NCBI GenBank assembly: GCA_036008175.1
Contig: DASYOB010000098.1
Location: forward strand, 10,467 to 74,466
Reading direction: 5' to 3'
Origin: DATARH01 sp036008175
GTDB lineage: Bacteria; Pseudomonadota; Alphaproteobacteria; ATCC43930; CGMCC-115725
DNA length: 64,000 bases
A model generated the notes under the pieces. It worked only from the letters and a program-made list of their open reading frames with translations. It was not told where the DNA came from and made no database searches. A program made the translations under genes and the position numbers. Of this stretch, positions 26,222 through 34,805 are shown one piece after another (within the stretch, counting starts at the first letter, position 1; every line of letters begins with the position of its first letter).

Positions 26222-28201
26222 TTGCCGAACCGGGGGGTTCTTCTCGGCGCGCTCACGGCAGCGCTGCTGGGATCCCATGTCGCTTCTGCGTGCGATCTCG
26301 ACAGCACGCCGTCGAGCCGCTGGTCCCTAGCACGGGAACACGGCGTCGCTTGGCTTAAGACGCCGTGCGGCGACCGTTTCTACAGTCTCGGCGTCAACAT
26401 CGTCGACGGCGGCTATTCCCAGCGCGAGCAGGACGGCAAGGTCTATTATAGCTGGAAGGCCTTCGCGCCGCGCCTGGAGGACTGGGTTGTGACGGCGCGC
26501 AACCGCCTCCGGGATTGGGGCTTCAACAGCGTCGGCGGGTGGTCGCTGCCGCCGCAAGAACTGCGCATGCCGGCGGTCATCGACCTCGAGCTCGGCCGGC
26601 GTGCCAAATTCCACTGGTTCGATCCCTTTTCGCCGGAGACCGAGCGGCGCATGATGGCGCTCGCCCGCGAGTTGGTCGCGCCGTATCGCGGCTCGCCATA
26701 CCGTATCGGCTATTTCTCCGACAACGAGGTCGGCTGGTGGGGTGGCGCGCTGTTCGTGTTCTACTCGAAGAAGCCGGCCAGCTCATTCACCAAGCAGCGC
26801 TGGCTGGCGATGCTGCGCGATCGCTACCATGACGAGTGGCAGCGGTTTACGGCGGATTTCATCCCGCCGGCCGGCGTCGATTCCTGGGAGACGCTGCTCG
26901 AAACCGAGCAGATGACGCATCTGCGCCCGGGCGGGAACGGCATCGCGGCTGTGCGCGAATGGACCGGGATCGTCGCCGAGCAATATTACACGCTTGCCGA
27001 GCGGGCGATCCGCGCCGCCGACCCCGAGGCGCTCTATTTCGGCGACCGCCTGCCGATTTATTACGATCCGGTCGCGGTGCGCGCCATGACACCGCACATC
27101 GACGCGATCGCGACCAACTACAACGTCGACAGCGGTGACGGCTGGCTCGCCCGCTATTTCTTCGACGGGCTGAAAAAGCTGTCCAACGACAAGCCCATTC
27201 TCGTTACCGAATGGTTTTTCGCCGCGAGCGAGAACCGCACCGGAAACAGCAACAACGGCCATCTGATGACGGTCGAAACGCAGGCCGAGCGCGCCCGCGG
27301 TGCGGCGGCGGCGACGCGGAATTTCGCGGCGACGCCGGAGATCGTCGGCTCGCAATGGTTCCAATATTACGACCATCCGAAAGGCGGCCGGCCGGACGGC
27401 GAGGATTATGATTTCGGACTTGTCGACATCGACGACCGGCCATACCAGCGACTGACCGACGCGCTATCGCAAGCAAATCGCGAGGCGCTGTCGGTGCATG
27501 CCGCCGCCAGGCTGCGCGCGATACCGGGATCAAGTGCGCTTTTCGTCCTCCCGCATGCGGCGATCGATGTTCAGGGCCACTCGCTGTCCGACTGGCCCAA
27601 ACCGGCCAGCCTGCTGCCGCCGCTGAAACCCTCCTCCGGAGCCGTCGCTTTCGGCGAGATCTATCTGTCCTGGAGCGAGCGCGGGTTGGCGTTGGCGACA
27701 ATCGGCCAGGATTATTTCGATATCGATCTCCTGGCCTATGACGGCGCTTTTCCGCTCCACGAAGCCTATCGGGTCGAACTCGGGCTCGATTTCGGCAGCG
27801 GGCCCCACCGGTTCACCCTGTTCTTCATTCCGCCTCGCACGAAGGTGCATGACCACCCGCCAATGACCGCTGTGCTGTGCACGGGCGCCGCGGCGCAGGC
27901 TATTGCCGAGGGATGCAAGCCGGTCCTAGGCGCGCAAGCGGTCTATTTCGGCGCCGACCAACCGCGCATCACCGCGGAGATGCTGCTGCCCTGGTCAGCG
28001 TTCGGCATCAGTCCGCCCGCTCCCGGCGCGCAGCTTCGTGCGGAAGTGGCGGTCACCTCATGGGACCGGGATCGCTGGATGTCGCTGTCCGGCGAAGCCC
28101 CGGATCGCGCGATGGCCGATCCAGGCCATTGGCGCTTGATGCGGCTCGGCGACGGCCTCGCCGTCACTGCGCCCGCGTCGCATTCGGGCGCGCCGGGGTG
28201 A
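26222..28201 (+). CDS. Secreted agarase-like glycoside hydrolase with C-terminal sugar-binding-like domain
   Basis: 659-residue exported enzyme of the GH-A clan, resembling beta-agarase/GH50-type proteins. A signal peptide (VLLGALTAALLGSHVASA) ends before CDLD. The barrel has WVVTARNRLRDWGFNSVGGW, the acid/base pair in YFSDNEVGWWG (E169), and the nucleophile in PILVTEWFFAASENRTG (E330). Residues ~450-650 look like a CBM9/DOMON-type beta sandwich (AVAFGEIYLSWSERGLALAT). The start is TTG at 26222, 5 bp after tldD, with no clear ribosome binding site. The substrate is unknown; agar is not implied, since relatives act on other glycans. Confidence 0.72.
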   Translation: MPNRGVLLGALTAALLGSHVASACDLDSTPSSRWSLAREHGVAWLKTPCGDRFYSLGVNIVDGGYSQREQDGKVYYSWKAFAPRLEDWVVTARNRLRDWGFNSVGGWSLPPQELRMPAVIDLELGRRAKFHWFDPFSPETERRMMALARELVAPYRGSPYRIGYFSDNEVGWWGGALFVFYSKKPASSFTKQRWLAMLRDRYHDEWQRFTADFIPPAGVDSWETLLETEQMTHLRPGGNGIAAVREWTGIVAEQYYTLAERAIRAADPEALYFGDRLPIYYDPVAVRAMTPHIDAIATNYNVDSGDGWLARYFFDGLKKLSNDKPILVTEWFFAASENRTGNSNNGHLMTVETQAERARGAAAATRNFAATPEIVGSQWFQYYDHPKGGRPDGEDYDFGLVDIDDRPYQRLTDALSQANREALSVHAAARLRAIPGSSALFVLPHAAIDVQGHSLSDWPKPASLLPPLKPSSGAVAFGEIYLSWSERGLALATIGQDYFDIDLLAYDGAFPLHEAYRVELGLDFGSGPHRFTLFFIPPRTKVHDHPPMTAVLCTGAAAQAIAEGCKPVLGAQAVYFGADQPRITAEMLLPWSAFGISPPAPGAQLRAEVAVTSWDRDRWMSLSGEAPDRAMADPGHWRLMRLGDGLAVTAPASHSGAPG

Positions 28202-28203
28202 AA

Positions 28204-29571
28204 TCAGTAGGCGTATTCGGTAAAAATCGGCTCGATCCGGCCGCCCCAGCGGGTGTTGTAGTCCTCAATCAGCTCTTCCGCGGGGGTGCGGCCCGAGCCG
28301 GCGATCGAGAACAGATTGTCGAGAAAATGCGTCTCGTCCTCCCCGGCGAGGCTGCGGCGCGCGCGGCGGTGCAACCCTTCGCGGGCGATTTCTAGGACTT
28401 CGAGGGCGACGTCGCGCAAGGTGCGGCTGCGATGCGGGGTCTCAAGACCAAGCCGCGGCACGTCGCGCCGCATAGCCTCGCGCTCCTCTTCCGTCCAATC
28501 GGCGACCAAGCCGCAAGCGGCATCGAGCGAGGTGCCGTCATACAGCAGCCCGACCCATAGCGCCGGCAACGCGCAGAGGCGTCGCCACGGCCCACCATCG
28601 GCGCCGCGCATTTCGAGAAAGCTCTTGAGCCGCACTTCCGGGAAGGCGGTGGTGACATGGTCGGCCCAATCGTGCAACAGCGGCAGCTCGCCCGGCAGCA
28701 CCGGCAATTTCCCGGCCATGAAATCGCGAAACGACTGACCGCTGGCATCGATGTAGGTGCCGTTGCGATAGACGAAGTACATCGGCACGTCGAGCAGGTA
28801 GTCGACATAGCGCTCAAACCCGAACCCGTCGTCGAAGACGAAGGGCAACGTGCCGCACCGGTCGGGATCGGTGTCGGTCCATACCAGGCTGCGATAGCTG
28901 AGATAGCCTGAGGGACGGCCCTCGACAAACGGCGAATTGGCGAACAACGCCACCGCGACCGGCTGCAGGGCGAGGCTGGCGCGGAATTTCCGCACCATGT
29001 CGGCCTCGGTCTGGTAATCGAGATTGGTCTGCACGGTGCAGGTGCGTAGCATCATGTCGAGGCCGAGCCGGCCCTTTTTCGGCATGTAGTCGCGCATGAT
29101 GCGATAGCGGCCCTTGGGCATGAACGGGACCTCGTCGCGCCGCGACTTCGGGTCGAAGCCGAGCCCGATCATGCCGAGCCCGAGCTCGTCGCAGACCTCG
29201 CGCACCTGGCGCAGATGCTCATGCACCTCGTCGCAGGTCTGGTGCACCGTTTCGAGCGGCGCACCGCTCAGCTCGAACTGCCCGCCCGGTTCGAGCGTAA
29301 TCGAACATCGACTGTCGTTCGACAGCGCGATGATGTTGCCGTTCTCGATCACCGGGTCCCAGCCGAAGCGGGTCATACCGCGAAGGAGCGCCCCGATTCC
29401 ATCTGGTCCCTCATACGGGACGCGTCGCAAATCGGCGCGGCGGAACACGAATTTTTCGTGCTCGGTACCGATCCGCCAATCCGAGGGCGGCTTGCAGCCG
29501 GCCGCGTGGTACTCGACGAGCTGCCGCTTATCGGTGATCGGCGGTCCCTGCACGCTCGATGGTCCAGACAT
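28204..29571 (-). CDS. gshA: Glutamate-cysteine ligase (GCS2 type)
   Basis: ATP-dependent first enzyme of glutathione synthesis. It belongs to the plant/alphaproteobacterial GCS2 type. RIGTEHEKFVFRR (residues 33-45) binds Glu/ATP; ITLEPGGQFELSGAPLETVH, MRTYMP-like MRDYMPKKGRLGLDMMLRTC and QTNLDYQTEADMVRKFR are typical blocks. It ends TEYAY. Length (455 aa) matches. The stop is 3 bp from the end of the convergent glycosidase gene. Confidence 0.95.
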   Translation of the reverse strand: MSGPSSVQGPPITDKRQLVEYHAAGCKPPSDWRIGTEHEKFVFRRADLRRVPYEGPDGIGALLRGMTRFGWDPVIENGNIIALSNDSRCSITLEPGGQFELSGAPLETVHQTCDEVHEHLRQVREVCDELGLGMIGLGFDPKSRRDEVPFMPKGRYRIMRDYMPKKGRLGLDMMLRTCTVQTNLDYQTEADMVRKFRASLALQPVAVALFANSPFVEGRPSGYLSYRSLVWTDTDPDRCGTLPFVFDDGFGFERYVDYLLDVPMYFVYRNGTYIDASGQSFRDFMAGKLPVLPGELPLLHDWADHVTTAFPEVRLKSFLEMRGADGGPWRRLCALPALWVGLLYDGTSLDAACGLVADWTEEEREAMRRDVPRLGLETPHRSRTLRDVALEVLEIAREGLHRRARRSLAGEDETHFLDNLFSIAGSGRTPAEELIEDYNTRWGGRIEPIFTEYAY

Positions 29572-29610
29572 GCGGCTCTCGGAACTCCCGCTAGGCTCTA
29601 CATATCGACC

Positions 29611-30360
29611 TCAGCGCGGCCGGATGCGACGCCAGTCTCCGGTGATCGCCTGGAACACCGCCATTGCGGCAAGGGCAGCAGTCTCGGCGCGCAGCACTCT
29701 CGGGCCGAGCCCGACGCGAATAACAATGGGGAGTTTACCGAGAGCGTCAAGCTCCGCGTCGGTAAAGCCGCCCTCGGGACCGACAAATACTGCTGCCGGC
29801 TCGGCCGGTGGCAGAGAGCCCAGCGCCTCGGCTATCGGGATGCCGCCGCCGCTCTCATCGCAGACGATCAAGGGCCGTTCGGCGGGCCAGGCGGCGAGCA
29901 CGCGGTCGAGCCGCTCCGGCGCGAAGATCTCGGGGACAGACAGCCGCTCGCTCTGCTCGGCCGCCGCGATCGCGATAGCATCGAGGCGGTCGCGATTGAG
30001 CCGCTCGGGCTGGGTGCGCGCCGTCCAGACCGGGACGAGCGCGGTGGCGCCCAGCTCGGTTGCCTTCTCCACCAGCCATTCGAGACGCACCCGCTTCAGC
30101 GGCGCGAACACCAGCCATAGATTGTTTTCCATCCCAAGCGGCCGGATTTGCTCGACCGGCATCAGCACCGAACGCCCGCGCCCGATCTCGCTCAGATGGC
30201 ACAGCCACTCGCCGGAGCTCTCGTTGAATGCCGCAACTGTGGCGCCGGAACCCAGCCGCAATACATGACGTAGCTTGTGTGTCTGTGCCGCGCTGAGCTC
30301 GATCGCGGCGGCGCCAAGGGGTCCGCGGATGTAGAGACGCGTGGCGATGCGTTCTGTCAT
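29611..30360 (-). CDS. rsmE: 16S rRNA m3U1498 methyltransferase
   Basis: SPOUT-class methyltransferase that modifies U1498 of 16S rRNA. The N-terminal PUA-like domain starts RLYIRGPLGAAAIELSAAQ, and the knot contains VEKATELGATALVPVWTART, VFVGPEGGFTDAELDAL and LGPRVLRAETAALAAMAVFQ. The ATG at 30360 is chosen because homology begins there; an upstream Met in frame would overlap the divergent ubiA. It lies just upstream of gshA in the same direction (39-bp gap). Confidence 0.94.
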   Translation of the reverse strand: MTERIATRLYIRGPLGAAAIELSAAQTHKLRHVLRLGSGATVAAFNESSGEWLCHLSEIGRGRSVLMPVEQIRPLGMENNLWLVFAPLKRVRLEWLVEKATELGATALVPVWTARTQPERLNRDRLDAIAIAAAEQSERLSVPEIFAPERLDRVLAAWPAERPLIVCDESGGGIPIAEALGSLPPAEPAAVFVGPEGGFTDAELDALGKLPIVIRVGLGPRVLRAETAALAAMAVFQAITGDWRRIRPR

Positions 30361-30409
30361 AATCAGCAGTGAGATTGAGGGCGTGCCGTCCCGTTTGCCA
30401 AGAAGTCCG

Positions 30410-31378
30410 ATGAACCCTCCGCCGACCTCTGCGTCTCTGTCCACCCCGAAGGGAGCGCAGAGAGCGGCCGCCGCAGCCGCGGACCCGAACGATATCCATA
30501 TCGGCGATTGGGTCGATCGCTGGTTACCGCCGTGGGCCGAGCCTTACGCCCGTCTCGCACGCTGGGATCGGCCGATCGGCACGTGGCTGCTGCTGTTTCC
30601 GGGCTGGTGGGGGATCGCGCTGGCAGGCCCGCGCTGGCCCGACCCGCTCCTGCTGCTGCTTTTCGCGATCGGAGCGGTGGCGATGCGCGGCGCCGGCTGC
30701 ACACTTAACGACATCGCCGACCGGGAGTATGACGGCAAGGTCGCGCGCACCCGCTTCCGACCCTTGCCGAGCGGCCGGGTTACGGTGCCGCAGGCGATCC
30801 TGTTCATGCTCGGCCAGCTCGCGGTCGGGGCCGCGGTACTGCTCAGCCTGAACCGCACCTGCTGGATCTTGGGCCTCGTCGTGTTGGCGCTGATCGGCAC
30901 CTATCCATTTATGAAGCGGATCACGTACTGGCCGCAGCTCTTTCTCGGGCTGAATTTCAATTGGGGAGCACTGCTGGGCTGGGCGGCGGTGACCGGCGGC
31001 CTCTCCTGGCCGCCGCTTCTGCTCTATGCCGGCGGTATTTTCTGGACGATCGGCTACGACACGATCTATGCGCATCAGGACAAGGAGGACGACGCGCGCA
31101 TCGGTATCAAATCCTCGGCCCTGGCGCTCGGCGAGCGGACCCGGCCGTGGCTGTTCGCCTTTTATGCCGCAGCGGTCCTGCTATGGGCCGCCGCGGGCAG
31201 CGAGGCGGGGCTCGGCGTTCTGTTCTGGATCGGGCTCGCCGCCGCTGCGGCACAGCTTTTCTGGCAGGCGGCGCGGGTCGACACAGAAAACGCCGCTGAT
31301 TGCCTCGCCAAATTTCGCTCGAACCGGCTCGTCGGCTGGCTGGTATTCGTCGACGCTGTCGTCGGCCATCTCGCCTGA
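30410..31378 (+). CDS. ubiA: 4-hydroxybenzoate polyprenyltransferase
   Basis: Membrane enzyme that joins 4-hydroxybenzoate to the polyprenyl tail in ubiquinone synthesis. Both Asp-rich motifs are present: GAGCTLNDIADREYDGKVAR and GYDTIYAHQDKEDDARIGI. Eight to nine hydrophobic helices follow a polar N-terminus. The ATG at 30410 is chosen; it gives a 322-aa protein. It is divergent from rsmE (about 50 bp between starts). A ubiD gene lies 2 kb downstream on the same strand. Confidence 0.94.
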   Translation: MNPPPTSASLSTPKGAQRAAAAAADPNDIHIGDWVDRWLPPWAEPYARLARWDRPIGTWLLLFPGWWGIALAGPRWPDPLLLLLFAIGAVAMRGAGCTLNDIADREYDGKVARTRFRPLPSGRVTVPQAILFMLGQLAVGAAVLLSLNRTCWILGLVVLALIGTYPFMKRITYWPQLFLGLNFNWGALLGWAAVTGGLSWPPLLLYAGGIFWTIGYDTIYAHQDKEDDARIGIKSSALALGERTRPWLFAFYAAAVLLWAAAGSEAGLGVLFWIGLAAAAAQLFWQAARVDTENAADCLAKFRSNRLVGWLVFVDAVVGHLA

Positions 31379-31381
31379 GCC

Positions 31382-32029
31382 GTGGACCCTGCGCTTTTCG
31401 TCCGCGGCAATACGGCGATCAGTTCGCCGCCGCTCGTTCCCGAGATCCGGCTTCATCTCGCCACTGAAGTGACCCCGATCTGGCAGGCCACGGAGGAGAG
31501 CCTTTCCCGCAACGCACTGCCGCCGCCGTTTTGGGCCTTCGCCTGGGCCGGCGGCCAGGCGCTCGCCCGGTATCTGCTCGATAATCCCGAGACCGTCGCC
31601 GGCCGCGAGGTGCTCGATATCGGCTCAGGCTCCGGCATTGTCGCAATCGCCGCCGCGAAGGCCGGAGCCTCCCGCGTCATTGCCGCCGAGATTGACCATT
31701 TCGCTGCCGCCGCGATCGCCCTCAATGCGCCGCTGAACGGCGTGAAGGTCACGGTCGAAACGCGCGACCTGCTCGATCGCGGTCCCGCCGGCTGGCGTAT
31801 CGCGCTGGCTGGCGACATCTGCTACGAGGAGCCGATGTCGTCGCGCGCGATGAACCTGCTGCGCCGCATCGCCGCGCGCGACAGGCTGGCGTTGTTGGGC
31901 GATCCCGGCCGCGCCTACCTGCCGCGTTCGGGTCTCCTCGAGCGCGCGCGCTATCAGGTGCCAACCAGCCGCGAACTCGAGGACCGCGAGGCGCGCGAGG
32001 GGGTCGTGTGGCAGGTCCTACCGGAATGA
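31382..32029 (+). CDS. SAM-dependent methyltransferase, ETF-beta lysine methyltransferase-like
   Basis: Class I methyltransferase of the METTL20/bacterial ETFB-KMT type, which trimethylates lysines next to the recognition loop of electron-transfer flavoprotein beta. PPPFWAFAWAGGQALARYLL (residues 47-66) leads into the SAM motif VLDIGSGSGIVAIAAAKAGA; GDICYEEPMSS replaces the usual post-II motif and GDPGRAYLP follows, as in the family. It starts at GTG 31382, 3 bp after ubiA. The alternative is a PrmA-like enzyme with another target. Confidence 0.78.
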   Translation: MDPALFVRGNTAISSPPLVPEIRLHLATEVTPIWQATEESLSRNALPPPFWAFAWAGGQALARYLLDNPETVAGREVLDIGSGSGIVAIAAAKAGASRVIAAEIDHFAAAAIALNAPLNGVKVTVETRDLLDRGPAGWRIALAGDICYEEPMSSRAMNLLRRIAARDRLALLGDPGRAYLPRSGLLERARYQVPTSRELEDREAREGVVWQVLPE

Positions 32030-32041
32030 GCGGAGGATCTG

Positions 32042-33226
32042 CTGACCCGGCCTAGAACCATCGTCGTCGCCGCGCTTGGCAGCACGCAGACGCTGGCCTG
32101 GGCGTCGAGCTATTACCTCCCCGCCATCCTCGGTGCGCCGATCGCGGCCGAGCTCGGCCTATCGACCGGGACGTTTTTCGGCATCTTTTCGGGCTCGCTG
32201 TTGCTGCAAGCCGCGTTGGGGCCGTGGATCGGGCGGTTGATCGACGATTATGGCGGTCGTGCCGTGCTCGCGACCTCGAACCTGGTCATTGCCGCCGGGC
32301 TTGCGGCGCTTGCCCTGGCGCAAGACATTCTCGGACTGACGACCGCCTGGTTGATTCTCGGCATCGGCATGGCCATCGGGCTCTATGACCCGGCCTTTGC
32401 CGCCCTGACCCGGCTGTACGGCCTGGAGGCGCGTGCCTCGATCACCGGAATCACGCTGATCGCAGGGTTTGCCAGCACGGTCGGCTGGCCGGCCTCGGCC
32501 TGGTTCGAGCACGCTTTCGGCTGGCGCGATGCCTGTCTGGTCTGGGCGGCGCTCAACCTGCTTCTCGCGGCACCACTCAATTGGCTGATTATACCACCGG
32601 CCCCGCCACTGCCGCGCAGAGCTGCGGCGGTGCACGAGACCCCCGAGGCCGAGCCGCCGCGGGGCGCGATGCCGATCCTCGCCTTCTATTTCACCGCGAC
32701 TGCCTTCGTAACCGGGGCGATGGCGGCGCACCTGCCTCGCTTGCTAGAAAGTGCCGGCGCAACCGAGGCAGCCGCAATTGCCGCCAGCACGCTCGTCGGT
32801 CCGGCGCAGGTCGCGGCGCGGCTGTTCGAATTCGGCCTGTTGCGAGCATTTCATCCGGTCTGGTCGGCTCGGTTGGCCGCGCTTACCCATCCGATCGGCG
32901 CCGGACTCTTGGGTTTGCTCGGCCCAGCTGGCGTTCCCCTGTTCGCGCTGCTGCACGGCGCTGGCAACGGCTTGATCACGATCGCCAAGGGCACGCTGCC
33001 GCTCGCCATCTTCGGACCCGCCGGTTACGGGTTGCGAAACGGCATCCTTTCTGCCCCGGCCCGGCTGGCCTTGTCGGCGGCGCCGTTCGTTTTTGGGGTG
33101 CTGCTCGACCGTATTGGGGCGTTGGCCGTGCTGCTCACGGCCGGCCTCAGCGTAGCCGCATCGACTTCGCTGTTGTTGCTGCGGCCGCAATCGGCCCCGA
33201 CCGTGGCGTCCGCGGCGAACGACTGA
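32042..33226 (+). CDS. MFS transporter with probable CTG start
   Basis: 394-residue major facilitator with about twelve TM helices. GPWIGRLIDDYGGR is motif A between TM2 and TM3. The first in-frame ATG/GTG/TTG is a TTG at 32201, which would delete TM1. The frame is open back to a TGA at 32027, and the TM1 sequence is convincing (TIVVAALGSTQTLAWASSYY). The only suitable codon is the CTG at 32042 (or 32039), with GGAGG at 32032-32036. The transported substrate is unknown. Confidence 0.75.
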   Translation: MTRPRTIVVAALGSTQTLAWASSYYLPAILGAPIAAELGLSTGTFFGIFSGSLLLQAALGPWIGRLIDDYGGRAVLATSNLVIAAGLAALALAQDILGLTTAWLILGIGMAIGLYDPAFAALTRLYGLEARASITGITLIAGFASTVGWPASAWFEHAFGWRDACLVWAALNLLLAAPLNWLIIPPAPPLPRRAAAVHETPEAEPPRGAMPILAFYFTATAFVTGAMAAHLPRLLESAGATEAAAIAASTLVGPAQVAARLFEFGLLRAFHPVWSARLAALTHPIGAGLLGLLGPAGVPLFALLHGAGNGLITIAKGTLPLAIFGPAGYGLRNGILSAPARLALSAAPFVFGVLLDRIGALAVLLTAGLSVAASTSLLLLRPQSAPTVASAAND

Positions 33227-33281
33227 ACGCGTTGGGGCCGCGCTCGCCAAGCTGGAGCCGCGCCCCCATATATAGCCGGCC

Positions 33282-34805
33282 ATGCCTTACGCCAGCCTGC
33301 GCGACTTCATCGCCCGGCTCGAAGCCAGCGGGCGGCTGGCGCGGGTGTCCGCCCCAGTCTCGCCGTTTCTCGAAATGACCGAGATCCAGACGCGGCTCCT
33401 CGCCGAGGGGGGCCCGGCGGTGCTGTTCGAGAATGTCGCGCGCGATACTGCTAGGGCGATCCCGATGCCGGTGCTGGTCAATCTATTCGGCACGGTCGAG
33501 CGGGTTGCCTGGGGGATGGATCGCGAGCCGAACCAATTGCGCGAGATCGGCGAGACGCTTGCCTTCCTGAAGCAGCCGGAGCCACCCGGCGGCTGGCGCG
33601 AGGCACTCGATATGCTGCCACTGCTGAAGTCCGTGATGGCGATGCGGCCGCGTACGGTTGCGGCCGCGCCCTGCCAGGAGATCGTGTTGCGCGGCGCCGA
33701 AATCGATCTCGGGCTGCTGCCGATACAGACCTGCTGGCCGGACGAACCGGCGCCGCTGATCACCTGGCCGCTGGTCGTCACCAAGGGTCCGGGCATCGGG
33801 CGCGAGGACGGCTTCAATCTCGGCATCTACCGCATGCAGGTGACCGGCCGCGACACGACGTTGATGCGCTGGCTGCGTCATCGCGGCGGGGCGCAGCACC
33901 ATCGCCGCTGGGCCGAGGCGAAACGCGAGCCGTTGCCCGCTGCCGCTGTGATCGGCGCCGATCCTGGGACGATCATCGCGGCGGTGACTCCGGTGCCCGA
34001 CACGCTGTCGGAATACCAGTTCGCCGGGCTGTTGCGCGGTAAGCGGCTCGACCTGGTCGATTGCAAGACCGTGCCGCTCAAAGTGCCGGCCGAGGCGGAG
34101 ATCGTGCTCGAAGGCCATGTCGCGCTCGACGAATATGGCGACGAAGGCCCTTATGGCGACCATACCGGCTATTACAACGCGGTCGAGCAATTCCCGGTCT
34201 TCCGCGTGTCGGCGATGACGATGCGGCGCGACCCGATCTACCTCTCGACCTTCACCGGGCGGCCGCCCGACGAGCCTTCAGTCTTAGGCGAAGCCCTGAA
34301 CGAGGTGTTCATCCCGCTATTGCAGCAGCAATTCCCGGAGATCGTGGATTTCTGGCTGCCGCCGGAGGGCTGCTCATACCGGATCGCTGTCGTATCGATA
34401 CGCAAGGCCTATCCCGGCCACGCCAAGCGGGTGATGATGGGGATCTGGTCGTTCCTGCGGCAGTTCATGTACACGAAGTTCGTGATCGTCGTGGATGACG
34501 ACGTCGACGCGCGCGATTGGAAGGACGTGATGTGGGCGATCTCGACCCGCATGGATCCGGTGCGCGATACGACGCTGATGGAGAACACCCCGATCGACTA
34601 TCTCGACTTCGCTTCGCCCGAATCGGGGCTCGGCGGCAAGATCGGGCTCGATGCGACCAACAAATTACCGCCGGAGACGCATCGCACCTGGGGGAGGCCG
34701 ATCCGCATGAGCGACAAGGTCGTAGAAGAGGTCACTCGTAAATGGGCCGATTACGGCCTGCCCGGCAGTGGCCAATCAATCTGGAAAAAGACGGACAGCG
34801 AATGA
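33282..34805 (+). CDS. ubiD: UbiD-family prenylated-FMN decarboxylase
   Basis: Decarboxylates 3-polyprenyl-4-hydroxybenzoate in ubiquinone synthesis, using prenyl-FMN made by UbiX. Typical blocks are GIYRMQVTGRDTTLMRWLRH, IVLEGHVALDEYGDEGPYGD with DHTGYYN (the Glu-rich active site), and VSIRKAYPGHAKRVMMGIWS. Length is 507 aa. Its stop overlaps the pmbA start (ATGA). No ubiX gene is in the window. Confidence 0.93.
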   Translation: MPYASLRDFIARLEASGRLARVSAPVSPFLEMTEIQTRLLAEGGPAVLFENVARDTARAIPMPVLVNLFGTVERVAWGMDREPNQLREIGETLAFLKQPEPPGGWREALDMLPLLKSVMAMRPRTVAAAPCQEIVLRGAEIDLGLLPIQTCWPDEPAPLITWPLVVTKGPGIGREDGFNLGIYRMQVTGRDTTLMRWLRHRGGAQHHRRWAEAKREPLPAAAVIGADPGTIIAAVTPVPDTLSEYQFAGLLRGKRLDLVDCKTVPLKVPAEAEIVLEGHVALDEYGDEGPYGDHTGYYNAVEQFPVFRVSAMTMRRDPIYLSTFTGRPPDEPSVLGEALNEVFIPLLQQQFPEIVDFWLPPEGCSYRIAVVSIRKAYPGHAKRVMMGIWSFLRQFMYTKFVIVVDDDVDARDWKDVMWAISTRMDPVRDTTLMENTPIDYLDFASPESGLGGKIGLDATNKLPPETHRTWGRPIRMSDKVVEEVTRKWADYGLPGSGQSIWKKTDSE

